From Novosphingobium sp. PhB57 (GTDB lineage: Bacteria > Pseudomonadota > Alphaproteobacteria > Sphingomonadales > Sphingomonadaceae), in contig NZ_SMBO01000001.1 in NCBI RefSeq assembly GCF_004342985.1, positions 1,550,001 to 1,614,000 on the forward strand: a stretch of 64,000 nt of DNA. The letters run 5' to 3'. The notes beneath the pieces are model-generated. The model was not told the DNA's origin. It worked only from the letters and a program-made list of their open reading frames with translations, and ran no database searches. A program made the position numbers and the translations under genes. Each line of letters opens with the position of its first letter. The first letter of the stretch is position 1. Of the stretch, positions 43,619 to 51,402 are shown piece after piece.

Positions 43619-44953
43619 ATGTCGGTAGATATTCACTCCCAAGAAGGGGTGCGCGAGACTGAAAGCCTTTATTCTAATAGCATACCCTTGTCCCTTCGGC
43701 AGCAGCCCTTGTCCGTGGAAGCTGTTGAGTTTGTAAGGCGGGTAGCCTCGGAGATTTCCGACCGGCGTAAGCCCCTGCGGAACCACGTTAAGATCGTAGG
43801 TGCGGTCATCGGTGACCTTTTGCGAGGTCAATCCTTTGTACCTGCACACTCCTGCTATCGGGCAGTGAGCAACCCTTCATTCACCCGTTTCCATTACGGA
43901 TATAAGCCATTCGTTGCCGTCCGTGATAATCTTGTCAAAGGGGGCTATCTTCGGTTCGTGCGAGGGCAACAGCCCTTTGATGACGTTCCGGGCGTAGTTT
44001 CCCGTTTCCACGCCACTGACAAACTGATGTTGGCCCTTGCAGCGGCTGGCATTACCCCTGCGAACTTCACCAAGCATTTTGCCGTCCGAACCGACATTCC
44101 GTTGGTGCATGACCCTGTCCGTTTGAAAACGGCTTCCACGCGCCGTTACGGGCCGAAAGTCGATGGCAAACCGATGACGGTTAAGCGGACTTCGAAGGTT
44201 GTCAGGCTTGAAGAGGAAGTCCACCAGATAAACGACTTCCTGTGCCACCAATCCTTTGAAGGCATGACATTCGACGGACTATTCCGAGGCTTCAACGAAG
44301 GTGTTCGGGATGGCTATGGCTGGGATAAGGGGGGTCGGTTGTATGCCGTTGGTGGCGGCTTCCAAGCTCTAGATAAGTATGAAAAACGCCCCTTGATCCG
44401 CATCAACGGAGAGGAAACCGTTGAGGTTGATATCTGCGCCAGCCACCTGACAATCTTCCATGCCCTGATGAAAGCTACTTTGCCGGGTTCTGGCGATCCT
44501 TATGCCACCGGAGAGATAGGCAGGGATGGCATAAAGCTGTTCAGCGCCATCACCCTTGGCAACGGCAGCATTCCTTCACGGTGGTCGTCAAAGGCATCCG
44601 AGAATTACCTAAAGGCCTATAATAAAAGAATTAAACTTGGCCTTCCTGTCCCGGGAATGACGGGTGATCTTCGAAAGGATTATCCGTTTCAGCAGGTGAG
44701 AGACATTGCCATCCAGCATATTCCTTTGCTGAAAGCGGTTGAAGGTAGTGGATACACTTGGGCTGACTTCCAATTCATTGAAAGCCAAATCCTCATTGAG
44801 TCTATCAAAACCTTGATAGGAGAGGGAGTAGCAACCCTACCCCTACATGATTCACTTATAGCTAAAAGAAGAGATTCTAATAGGGTCGCAGAAGTGATAT
44901 CAGATAGGTTTAATGAAGCATTGAAAGTAAGGTGCTATACTAAGATTAAGTAA
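43619..44953 (+). CDS. Family-A polymerase/single-subunit RNA polymerase-like palm protein
   Basis: A 444-residue soluble protein. The C-terminal half has the three palm motifs of family-A DNA polymerases and T7-type RNA polymerases in the right order. Motif A is VEVDICASHLTIFHALM (Asp271). Motif B is RDGIKLFSAITLGNG (Arg302, Lys306, Gly314-316). Motif C is LPLHDSL (His410-Asp411-Ser412). The lead-in GRLYAVGGGFQA and INGEETVEVD resemble a family of uncharacterised mobile-element proteins. Residues 1-230 match nothing recognised and no 3'-5' exonuclease motif was seen. It may replicate the element, prime DNA, or make short nucleic acids. Function is inferred from motifs only. Confidence 0.65.
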   Translation: MSVDIHSQEGVRETESLYSNSIPLSLRQQPLSVEAVEFVRRVASEISDRRKPLRNHVKIVGAVIGDLLRGQSFVPAHSCYRAVSNPSFTRFHYGYKPFVAVRDNLVKGGYLRFVRGQQPFDDVPGVVSRFHATDKLMLALAAAGITPANFTKHFAVRTDIPLVHDPVRLKTASTRRYGPKVDGKPMTVKRTSKVVRLEEEVHQINDFLCHQSFEGMTFDGLFRGFNEGVRDGYGWDKGGRLYAVGGGFQALDKYEKRPLIRINGEETVEVDICASHLTIFHALMKATLPGSGDPYATGEIGRDGIKLFSAITLGNGSIPSRWSSKASENYLKAYNKRIKLGLPVPGMTGDLRKDYPFQQVRDIAIQHIPLLKAVEGSGYTWADFQFIESQILIESIKTLIGEGVATLPLHDSLIAKRRDSNRVAEVISDRFNEALKVRCYTKIK

Positions 44954-45311
44954 AATATATATATTGAGATTATATTATCATACCAGTTCCATTTTTGATT
45001 GATCTGGATCGACTGTATTTATACGGTTGTCGATTTAAGGTCTGTACAGCGCGCTGATATTTGGAGGGGTAGGTTGGGGCCTTTTTCTCCATCTTCGCGC
45101 TGTACGGAGCCTTTGCGGGCAATTTAGAGCATATTCAATGCTGCAGGCGCTGATCACCCGCGATTTAGTCACCGTTATTTCCGTTTTTCGGGCAACCGGT
45201 GTGACGTTAGAGGCAATCGGGGTTGGGAGTAGGAATGGACTCGTTTTAGCCCTCCTGACCATTTCTAAGGGTTACCCCCTCCCCCGAGCACTCATGATTG
45301 AAGCCTAAGCT
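44954..45311. other. 358-base gap with a large inverted repeat
   Basis: No convincing gene. An exact 10-bp inverted repeat GTACAGCGCG/CGCGCTGTAC (45044-45053 and 45096-45105) has a 42-base interior containing GGGG and T5 runs. Position directly after the polymerase-like gene leaves a replication origin, a terminator or an RNA structure all possible. Confidence 0.4.
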
Positions 45312-45746
45312 CTAGAACGTTTCATCCACTACGACTTTATCGCCATCCATGGAGTACGTCACCCGTTCATCGGCTGGATCGTCACGCCACCTTCCCGGAC
45401 CAGAGCCAGGATTGATATCGACGGCACGCCACAAGATTCGATTGCCTTCCAGCCGACAATCATTCTTCCACAAGGTATTGTCCGAAGAGCGGCGATAGGA
45501 AACCCGGATGATCTCGCCCGCCATCGGCACGGCCTTCATGGAAGCAACAGGCTGTTGAAACAGCTTTGCTATCCCTGCCTTGCAGATGAGAGCCGCTTTA
45601 GCTGGATCGATGACCGCTGACGGCACTGGCATTGCATTAACTTCCACGACGGCGGAGGTAGGCACATCAGACGCCACCTGAGTTGGTCTCTCGCACCCCA
45701 CAAGGGAAAGCGAACAGAGAAGGGGAAAGTATATCCCTTCCTTCAT
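45312..45746 (-). CDS. Lipoprotein of a three-gene envelope operon
   Basis: 144 residues with a lipoprotein signal (LLCSLSLVGC, lipobox Cys18). The mature part has two further Cys (ALICKAGIAK, WKNDCRLEGN). It ends in a beta-rich segment (GEIIRVSYRRSSDNTLWKND and VTYSMDGDKVVVDETF) that resembles small lipoproteins of unknown function. It is third in an operon whose genes overlap by 4 bases (start 45746, upstream stop 45743). The AT/GC balance is closer to the host than the rest of the element. No function was recognised. Confidence 0.7.
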   Translation of the reverse strand: MKEGIYFPLLCSLSLVGCERPTQVASDVPTSAVVEVNAMPVPSAVIDPAKAALICKAGIAKLFQQPVASMKAVPMAGEIIRVSYRRSSDNTLWKNDCRLEGNRILWRAVDINPGSGPGRWRDDPADERVTYSMDGDKVVVDETF

Positions 45747-46219
45747 CGCAGCTTCCTCGTTTCGCCGTAAGGATCGGTAACCTCAAGGGATACAATGGTG
45801 TCCGTCTTGGAATTCCACTTGCAGGTGTAGCGGGAGGTAAGCTTCGCGCCGAAACCGTTAGTGGAGTCGAACTTCTTCGAAACGACTCCGATGTCACCTT
45901 CCGCATGGAAAGACCCACCCCACTCAGGGTCGAATGGGTCTTCCGACACCAAGACGCTTTTGACCGCCAAGTCGCACATAGCGTTGGTGTTGGTTTCGCT
46001 GGGGCCGCGTGTTGCCCTTTCCACTTCGGCAGCTTGTTCATCCTTTACGTGCTGAACTGCTGATTGCTGGAAGGAATATACTGTGTAACCGAAGAGCGCG
46101 AGCGCCCCCACGCCGAGGACGGTCAAGCAGCCGAAGCATCCCCGCTTCGCCGCCGGTCCATCATCAAAGACACCATCCCACCAATCGCGTTGCCTTTTTC
46201 CTCCAATTTCATCACTCAT
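45743..46219 (-). CDS. Single-pass membrane protein of the envelope operon
   Basis: 158 residues from ATG 46219, which overlaps the upstream gene's stop by 4 bases. The N-terminus is charged (MSDEIGGKRQRDWWDGVFDD). One transmembrane helix follows (CFGCLTVLGVGALALFGYTV), then a periplasmic domain with CDLAVKSVLVSEDPFDPEW and YTCKWNSKTDTIVSLEV, which contains two Cys. The last part, LTSRYTCKWNSKTDTIV, resembles the C-terminal strand of the following lipoprotein in size. The function is unknown; it probably works with its two operon partners at the cell envelope. Confidence 0.7.
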   Translation of the reverse strand: MSDEIGGKRQRDWWDGVFDDGPAAKRGCFGCLTVLGVGALALFGYTVYSFQQSAVQHVKDEQAAEVERATRGPSETNTNAMCDLAVKSVLVSEDPFDPEWGGSFHAEGDIGVVSKKFDSTNGFGAKLTSRYTCKWNSKTDTIVSLEVTDPYGETRKLR

Positions 46220-46536
46220 GCTGCTGGCACCGCCGCGCAAACCAGCGTTCCGATCAACTTACCATCTTGGTCGAAATCATCGGCAATCTCGCACCCGGTC
46301 ACCTGCTTTGCTGCTTGGCGCATCCGGTTTCGAAGCTTGTAGCTGTACCCCGGAACGATCAGGCCAGTGCCGACAACCTTTACGCTATCGTTGTCATAAC
46401 GAATGATCTTGAATGCCTGCCCTTCGACTTCGGTCTTATAGCGTGCCACCGCCTTTGCACCGGCGATGGCAGGCGATGCCAATCCATACACCGGCAGCAG
46501 AATGGACATTGTGAACGCAATACGTCGCAAACGCAT
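46216..46536 (-). CDS. Secreted protein of the envelope operon
   Basis: 106 residues with a signal peptide (RIAFTMSILLPVYGLASPAI, cleavage after AIA near residue 25). The mature part is basic then acidic, with KTEVEGQAFKIIRYDNDSVK and two Cys (QVTGCEIADDFDQ, GTLVCAAVPAA). It is first in the operon; its stop overlaps the next start by 4 bases. It has no recognised family. The three proteins together cover outer-membrane-lipoprotein, inner-membrane and periplasmic positions. Confidence 0.68.
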   Translation of the reverse strand: MRLRRIAFTMSILLPVYGLASPAIAGAKAVARYKTEVEGQAFKIIRYDNDSVKVVGTGLIVPGYSYKLRNRMRQAAKQVTGCEIADDFDQDGKLIGTLVCAAVPAA

Positions 46537-46872
46537 ATGATTCCCCCATGTTCACCGCGCCATCCCGCCAGCCGGGACGGTTAGTCGCACGTGAACACAG
46601 GGACACGCGCCCTGCGTATTCCCCGAAGGTATTTTATTCAGCAGGCCGCCCGACCTGAAAAGGCCGAGTACCTGTGTTCACCGCGCGAATGCGGGCTGAC
46701 CCTCACGACTAAGATTAGGCCAACGATCAACCTTTAGATTGTACGAGCCGTTGAGTCTACGAGGTAATCCGCGACACCGTGACCCTGCTTTCCCACCGGG
46801 CGATACCGAAGCCGTTGGCGAGGCTCACAACTTGTAGGTATTGAGCCCGCCTTCCAACCAGCACTCTGCTTG
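46537..46872. other. Spacer with TGTTCAC repeats upstream of the envelope operon
   Basis: No gene is seen. TGTTCACCGCGC occurs at 46549-46560 and again at 46675-46686. The inverted form GTGAACACAGG (46591-46601) pairs exactly with CCTGTGTTCAC (46671-46681). Such repeats suggest a regulator-binding region for the divergent operon and recombinase promoters; another reading is a recombination accessory site. Confidence 0.4.
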
Positions 46873-46935
46873 GATCATAAGATATAACCTTGCATTATGA
46901 TCCATGGCTCATAATAATATGGCATCTTATGAGCG
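46873..46935. promoter_or_regulatory. Two inverted repeats (res-like subsites) at the serine-recombinase start
   Basis: GGATCATAA...TTATGATCC (46873-46881 and 46896-46904; 14-base spacer) is followed by GCTCATAA...TTATGAGC (46908-46915 and 46928-46935; 12-base spacer). Both share the TCATAA/TTATGA half-site, their centres are 33 bases apart, and another TTATGAGC half-site overlaps the recombinase start. This matches the size and arrangement of resolvase binding subsites, suggesting autoregulation and a recombination site. Confidence 0.6.
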
Positions 46936-46951
46936 ACTCGAAGGGACATTT

Positions 46952-47551
46952 ATGAGCAGGCTGGCATATTTTCGGGTTTCTACTGGCGATCAGTCCATTG
47001 AAGCGCAGCGCTCTTCATTGCCGGGGCCGTTCGACAAGGAGTTTGCAGACGAGGGCATTTCCGGTGCGATCCCAGCCGAAAGCCGTCCAGGATTCGCCGC
47101 CATGCTCGACTATGTTCGAGAAGGGGATACCATTCACGTTGCCTCTATCGACCGGCTTGGACGCGACGCCCTTAATGTCCAAGCGATTGTGCGGAAGCTC
47201 ATCGAAAAGGGCGTCACCGTTGAAGTGCTTGGCCTTGGCGCTATCGCAAAGGGCGTAGGCGAACTCATTGTCGCCGTTCTCGCTCAAATTGCAGATATGG
47301 AGCGCAGCCGGATCAAGGAGCGCTGCGATGCAGGCAGGGAAGCCGCCAGGGCATCGCTAACGACAACAGGGAAGACCCATAGAGGGAAGGCAAGCCTTGG
47401 ACGACCAATGGCAAACGATGCATCAACCGTTGCGCGTTGGCGCACCGAACACGAGGCGAGCATCCAAGTGACGGCTACTCATTTCAATTTGTCACCAGCA
47501 ACGGTGAAACGGTACTGCGCATCTACTAATAAAATTAAGTCGAAATCTTAA
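46952..47551 (+). CDS. Serine recombinase (resolvase/invertase family)
   Basis: 199 residues from ATG 46952, with AAGGGA 7 bases upstream. The catalytic domain has AYFRVSTGDQSIEAQR with nucleophile Ser10, IHVASIDRLGRDALNV with the conserved Arg pair, and ADMERSRIKERCDAGREAAR. A C-terminal HTH (STVARWRTEHEASIQVTATH, then LSPATVKRYC) resembles Hin/resolvase DNA-binding domains. It could resolve element dimers or invert or excise DNA between its sites. The two inverted repeats at its start are its likely targets. Confidence 0.9.
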   Translation: MSRLAYFRVSTGDQSIEAQRSSLPGPFDKEFADEGISGAIPAESRPGFAAMLDYVREGDTIHVASIDRLGRDALNVQAIVRKLIEKGVTVEVLGLGAIAKGVGELIVAVLAQIADMERSRIKERCDAGREAARASLTTTGKTHRGKASLGRPMANDASTVARWRTEHEASIQVTATHFNLSPATVKRYCASTNKIKSKS

Positions 47552-47667
47552 AGTGTATGCACTAACCCTTGCTGCATTAACCTACGAGATGCTATAGACG
47601 GATTTACCTTGCACCCGGCGAAGGGCAATTCAGCTATTCCCGTAAAAAAAGGAGAATATTAGGATTA

Positions 47668-47913
47668 TTGAACTTGACCGATACGACACCCAAAGAGGCC
47701 ATTGGCCTAAAATGCTACGATTGTAATTATGACGAATTATCTGCCGGTACATTTTTACAGCAGACCGCTGCCTGTATAAATACCAGTTGTCCACTCCATG
47801 AACATCGCCCCCTTCCTCGATCCTGTCGAGTTCGCGGCGAAGTAGATGCCGATGCTATACGAAAAATTCGAGAAATGATTGATCGGGTAAATCGGGAGCG
47901 AAGCAACCGATAA
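47668..47913 (+). CDS. Small zinc-ribbon-like protein
   Basis: 81 residues. The TTG at 47668 is the only plausible in-frame start, with GGAG about 12 bases upstream; the start is uncertain. It contains LKCYDCNYDE and TAACINTSCPLHEHRP: two CxxC-type pairs (C16/C19, C36/C41 in this numbering) like small phage and element zinc proteins that follow the pattern C-x2-C...C-x4-CPL-x3-R. The C-terminus is a helix (ADAIRKIREMIDRVNRERSN). It lies after the serine recombinase and before a strong terminator. The exact role is unknown. Confidence 0.6.
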   Translation: MNLTDTTPKEAIGLKCYDCNYDELSAGTFLQQTAACINTSCPLHEHRPLPRSCRVRGEVDADAIRKIREMIDRVNRERSNR

Positions 47914-47965
47914 TGCCCTTCAAACGACCGGAAAACCCAGTCGTTTTGAGCGCCACAGCGCGATG

Positions 47966-47996
47966 AGGGCCTTCCCGTAAGGGAGAGGCCCTTTTC
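47966..47996 (+). terminator. Intrinsic terminator after the zinc-ribbon gene
   Basis: A GC-rich hairpin with stem arms at 47967-47976 and 47981-47991 (one bulge) is followed by TTTT. It lies 53 bases after the zinc-ribbon stop and separates that transcript from the convergent ABC-3C operon. Confidence 0.8.
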
Positions 47997-48160
47997 ATTG
48001 TCGAAAGCCTGCGACGCGCCAATTGACAGTCTTTTCACGCCCATCTCTGCACGAATCCAACCCGCACATTGAAATCAACACAGATCATTACAGGCGCTAG
48101 ATTTCGATACGGCGATTCGGGCCGAATCGGAACCGACAATTTCCGATGCGATGAATGCAC

Positions 48161-50062
48161 TCACAAGTTGAGCGTCATTTTTTCCTGGGTGAAATAATGG
48201 CCTACAAATTTCACATCGCTGCGAACTGCCGGCGACAAGTCTGCTGTTGCTAACAGGATTTGCCAGTCTCCATTTAGTGCCTGCGTTCGCCGGACTATCG
48301 TCTCATGCAAGCGATAGTAGCGCGCAGGCTCCATTCCTTTATCCTCAAGGTTTTCGAGCATAAGAAATTGTAGATGCCGCATCGTTTTAAGCCAGTTTGC
48401 AGCGAACATTTCACCCATGAAAATTGAGTTACGCGCATAGCTTGTTGAACTAGCCGAAAATGAAGTTTTTCCACTGATTGAGAAAACGTTAGATCGATAG
48501 TCAATCTCGACACGCGGCTCGTTATGGAATTCAGATTGGCGGTCTAAGTCGGCATCGAGGATTTTTTCCGCCTCCCCGCCCACGGCAGAGAGGGCAGACC
48601 CAAGTCTAAGAAGGGCACTGTTGCGGGCTATGTCCAAACTTTCCTTGAGTGCAGCGGCAGAACTGGAAAGCCGATCACGGCCTTCTCGTAGATCTTCAAG
48701 CTTCTGCACAACCTTTTTGTCTCGACGAATTCGTTCCTTTTCGCCCCCGATGAAGCCCATTCTGTTTTGAACTTCTGTTAATTCGGCTTGCACCTTGCTA
48801 GAGAACACAGCCTTCTGACTATCTATATCAATCATTGTGATATCTATAGATCGATTAATTTCTCTAATTTTACGTTGGATACCAGCGAGTTTTTCCTCGC
48901 GAATCTTTTGAATTCGTTCGGATTGCTCAATTTGGGAATTAGTCGAATTTAGCAATGAAATGAAGCGATCGGACGAATGGTTCTCTGAACTAGGGCTATG
49001 ACAGAGGTGGCAATGATCTGCCTCCGGCTCTTCAACAATTGGAACTCCGCAAGCTGGACAGGCATCAAAGTGAAGCGTCCCTAGCTGGTCAGCAGCATGA
49101 ATTGCTTGCACGAGAGCGCCCGTTCGTTGACGCAGTGAGCGTATGAAGTCAGCCGAGTCCCCCGCCTGCAGTTCAATTTGAACCATTTCTCGTTCAGCGT
49201 CTGCCAGCTGAGCCTTTTTCTCAGTAACGAGTCGCGTGAGTTCCACCAGGCGGGAGCGATCAATATCCGCGGACGTAACTGGCTCGATAAGCCGGCTTTT
49301 CAATTCCAATGAACGATCTTCGAGTGCATCGAACTCATTGTTCAGCTTTATTTCAGCTTCCGCCAAGGCTATGGAGTTAAGTTGCTCGTAATCGGAACCT
49401 AACAGAGCGTTCCCTGCAGCCACTGCTCCTAACGCCTGAGCCAATTGCTTCTCGGTTTCCCGCAACTCGGCTTCCATTGCGCTGATATGGTGATCAGTAC
49501 CCCCTAAAAGAAAGTTGCCTATGGCCTCTCTCGTAGAAGGTTTATCCCATTGAGGCTCGTGCCGGAGTACGGTTGAATTGGGGCTTTCTTGGTCGGCATA
49601 ATGAGCGCGAAGAAATTGATTGAATGTAACGAAGTCGCCTGTTTCACCAAAAGCCTCAGGCATTTGGAGCAGATTGAATAAATACTGGCTGAAGCTCTGT
49701 TTATCAGTAGCGCGGCTATACGGAATTTCTATCCAAGCATCCATAGGAGCTACGAGCGCAGCACTTAATGCACCATCAATCACAATGGTCGGAGGGAATC
49801 CCGTCTCAACTATCTGACGAGAAATCGTAAAAATCGATTTGCCGATCTTGATTTCAAGAAAAACTCTATCGCATGATAATGCGGCATCTGTCCATTGCCT
49901 TACGGGAATAGTGCCACCTAATCCGTGATAGATAATTTTGAATAGCGTCGATTTCCCTGAAGAATTTTGCCCTTCAAATACGTTGATGCCATTTGACAGA
50001 GTTTCATCAAATGCAACTTTGCCTCGCGCGGCAATTCTAATCCGATTAATTATCAAAGGCAT
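48161..50062 (-). CDS. ABC-3C system ATPase (Rad50/SMC-like)
   Basis: A 633-residue split-ABC ATPase with a coiled-coil insert. Walker A is GQNSSGKST (residues 31-39). The coiled coil spans about 190-500 and is broken by a zinc-hook-like centre with Cys335, Cys338, Cys351 and Cys354. An ABC signature-like SFSASSTSYARNSI (534-547) follows. The Walker B region reads LQFLMLENLEDKGMEPAR (564-581), with Glu570 where Asp is usual; the EDKGMExxR motif is typical of ABC-3C ATPases. The start overlaps the middle-component gene by 17 bases. It probably senses or acts on DNA together with the two smaller proteins. Confidence 0.85.
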   Translation of the reverse strand: MPLIINRIRIAARGKVAFDETLSNGINVFEGQNSSGKSTLFKIIYHGLGGTIPVRQWTDAALSCDRVFLEIKIGKSIFTISRQIVETGFPPTIVIDGALSAALVAPMDAWIEIPYSRATDKQSFSQYLFNLLQMPEAFGETGDFVTFNQFLRAHYADQESPNSTVLRHEPQWDKPSTREAIGNFLLGGTDHHISAMEAELRETEKQLAQALGAVAAGNALLGSDYEQLNSIALAEAEIKLNNEFDALEDRSLELKSRLIEPVTSADIDRSRLVELTRLVTEKKAQLADAEREMVQIELQAGDSADFIRSLRQRTGALVQAIHAADQLGTLHFDACPACGVPIVEEPEADHCHLCHSPSSENHSSDRFISLLNSTNSQIEQSERIQKIREEKLAGIQRKIREINRSIDITMIDIDSQKAVFSSKVQAELTEVQNRMGFIGGEKERIRRDKKVVQKLEDLREGRDRLSSSAAALKESLDIARNSALLRLGSALSAVGGEAEKILDADLDRQSEFHNEPRVEIDYRSNVFSISGKTSFSASSTSYARNSIFMGEMFAANWLKTMRHLQFLMLENLEDKGMEPARYYRLHETIVRRTQALNGDWQILLATADLSPAVRSDVKFVGHYFTQEKMTLNL

Positions 50063-50573
50063 CAGACATTATATCCCGCTGAAACTCCATCAAACCCGTT
50101 CGGTCCTTAAGCCCTCCCGCTCCTTTTAAGCCATGCGATGTCAGCATTTCGCGCAGATAGTTCCATATCGGCGCCCTACTTTCCTGGTATTCTGCCATCG
50201 ACATGCTCAATGTCTCGTTAGGAACAAAGTCATCGCTGAGCTTGATCTGCATCCGCTCAAATGCGGTCCGTTCAAGAACCCTTTCGTAGACGAGGCTATT
50301 GAGCGCCGCATTTTGATAGCCGTGCATATTAAGAAGCGTTGCTGCTGGCTCCGCTACCAAATGATAAGGACGTTCCGCCTCATAGCTTTCAGCTAATCGT
50401 TTCGGCACCTTGCCCCGGATTCGAAATGAAGCAAGTTCAAACGGGAATACCGAATAATAATCGAAAATTCGGTAAGCATCGCGCTCAAGTTCTCCGCTAT
50501 ATCCAATGATAGAAATCGCCCTAAACGCGGTATGATAAACATCATTTTCAGGATAGAAGGCTAGGTGGAACAT
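50046..50573 (-). CDS. ABC-3C system middle component
   Basis: A 175-residue protein with no signal peptide or transmembrane helix. The pattern YHTAFRAISIIGYSGELERD then YRIFDYYSVFPFELASFRIR, followed by YHLVAEPAATLLNMHGYQNA and the helix ALNSLVYERVLE, matches the alpha-helical middle component found between ATPase and effector in ABC three-component systems. It bridges the other two proteins in the predicted architecture. Its start overlaps the C-terminal-component gene by 13 bases, and its stop lies within the ATPase gene (17-base overlap), so all three must be made together. Confidence 0.8.
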   Translation of the reverse strand: MFHLAFYPENDVYHTAFRAISIIGYSGELERDAYRIFDYYSVFPFELASFRIRGKVPKRLAESYEAERPYHLVAEPAATLLNMHGYQNAALNSLVYERVLERTAFERMQIKLSDDFVPNETLSMSMAEYQESRAPIWNYLREMLTSHGLKGAGGLKDRTGLMEFQRDIMSDAFDN

Positions 50574-51133
50574 TTTGCATACTCAATGAAGCAATTGTCT
50601 GCCAAGAAGAATAGCAATCCCAGCGCCTCCATTCGACCGTCGAAATTTGGAAGGCCAATTAGATTATCGGATAGGAAGTTTATTACCTTATCATCGAACA
50701 ATGAAGCCTGAACATCGAACGTAATTTCATCGATTCTTGGGTAAATTTGCTCTCTGAACACACTGTAAGCGTGCTTAAATGCAGTAACCAATATTGCCTG
50801 ACCGGACCTGTGCCGCCCCATCACCTCATAAAATTTTGCAAAACTCTCTTTGGCTTCTATAGCAAAATCATAATACTTAGAATTACAGCCCGCTTCGGTA
50901 AGTTTCGATTCCAAATTTCGTTCTGTTGGTACTCGACCGTAATGTGCGAGTTGTTCTATGAAAGTATCTAACGTTTCGCCTTGATCGATCTCGTCTAGGC
51001 AAGCCGCGACAAGTTTCTGGAGCGATGGATTAACCGTAGCTCCAGAAAGTATGATGTTTGTCTGATTTCCAGCGGAAACGTTCGTCGCAGTTATATCGCG
51101 AAGCCCGGTCGATGGCCCGGTGAGCAGCCCCAA
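50561..51133 (-). CDS. ABC-3C system C-terminal-domain component (putative effector)
   Basis: A 190-residue protein read from TTG 51133, two bases after the stop of the small membrane-protein gene, so translation is probably coupled. The N-terminus is TGLRDITATNVSAGNQTNII, a polar stretch seen in several conflict-system proteins. The middle is helical (VNPSLQKLVAACLDEIDQ, FIEQLAHYGRVPTERNLESK). The C-terminus has EALGLLFFLADNCFIEYAK, matching the hydrophobic FLxxNCxI signature of ABC-3C CTD proteins. It is the probable effector; its activity is unknown. Confidence 0.78.
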   Translation of the reverse strand: MGLLTGPSTGLRDITATNVSAGNQTNIILSGATVNPSLQKLVAACLDEIDQGETLDTFIEQLAHYGRVPTERNLESKLTEAGCNSKYYDFAIEAKESFAKFYEVMGRHRSGQAILVTAFKHAYSVFREQIYPRIDEITFDVQASLFDDKVINFLSDNLIGLPNFDGRMEALGLLFFLADNCFIEYAKCST

Positions 51134-51135
51134 GA

Positions 51136-51321
51136 TTAGTCTTTCTTGCTCGAATCACGGCCCACCACATCCCCGAGTGTATTAACATCGCGGATGGTGA
51201 CCTTGTTGCTGCTATCAGATTTGTTTTGTCGGCTAATTTTAACGGTAAGGATCGCGCCTCCCGCAGCACCTAAGCCCGCGCCCACTACAACCCCAACAAC
51301 GAACGAATTAGGATCAATCAT
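51136..51321 (-). CDS. Small membrane protein coupled to the ABC-3C system
   Basis: 61 residues from ATG 51321. A G6 run 9 bases upstream looks like its ribosome site; an in-frame TTG two codons earlier is less likely. The N-terminus is one glycine-rich transmembrane helix (FVVGVVVGAGLGAAGGAILT), followed by a polar tail with KVTIRDVNTLGDVVGRDSSK. The GDVVGRD-type motif recurs in other bacterial conflict proteins. It precedes the CTD gene by 2 bases and so is the first gene of a four-gene operon. It may anchor the ABC-3C complex to the membrane or serve as a sensor. Confidence 0.65.
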   Translation of the reverse strand: MIDPNSFVVGVVVGAGLGAAGGAILTVKISRQNKSDSSNKVTIRDVNTLGDVVGRDSSKKD

Positions 51322-51402
51322 AACCAATCACCCCCCAAGCGATTGATTTACTCGCATATCTATAAAAAACGCTCAAGAGCTTCAATGCGAATTCATCGCT
51401 AG

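Noticed and set aside
43284-43849. Minus-strand frames upstream of and overlapping the polymerase-like gene
   Set aside because: They overlap operator-like repeats or the real gene and show no coding signature.
45035-45262. 75-codon minus-strand frame in the gap after the polymerase-like gene
   Set aside because: No ribosome site, low-complexity Arg/Pro/Thr-rich translation, and it covers an inverted repeat.
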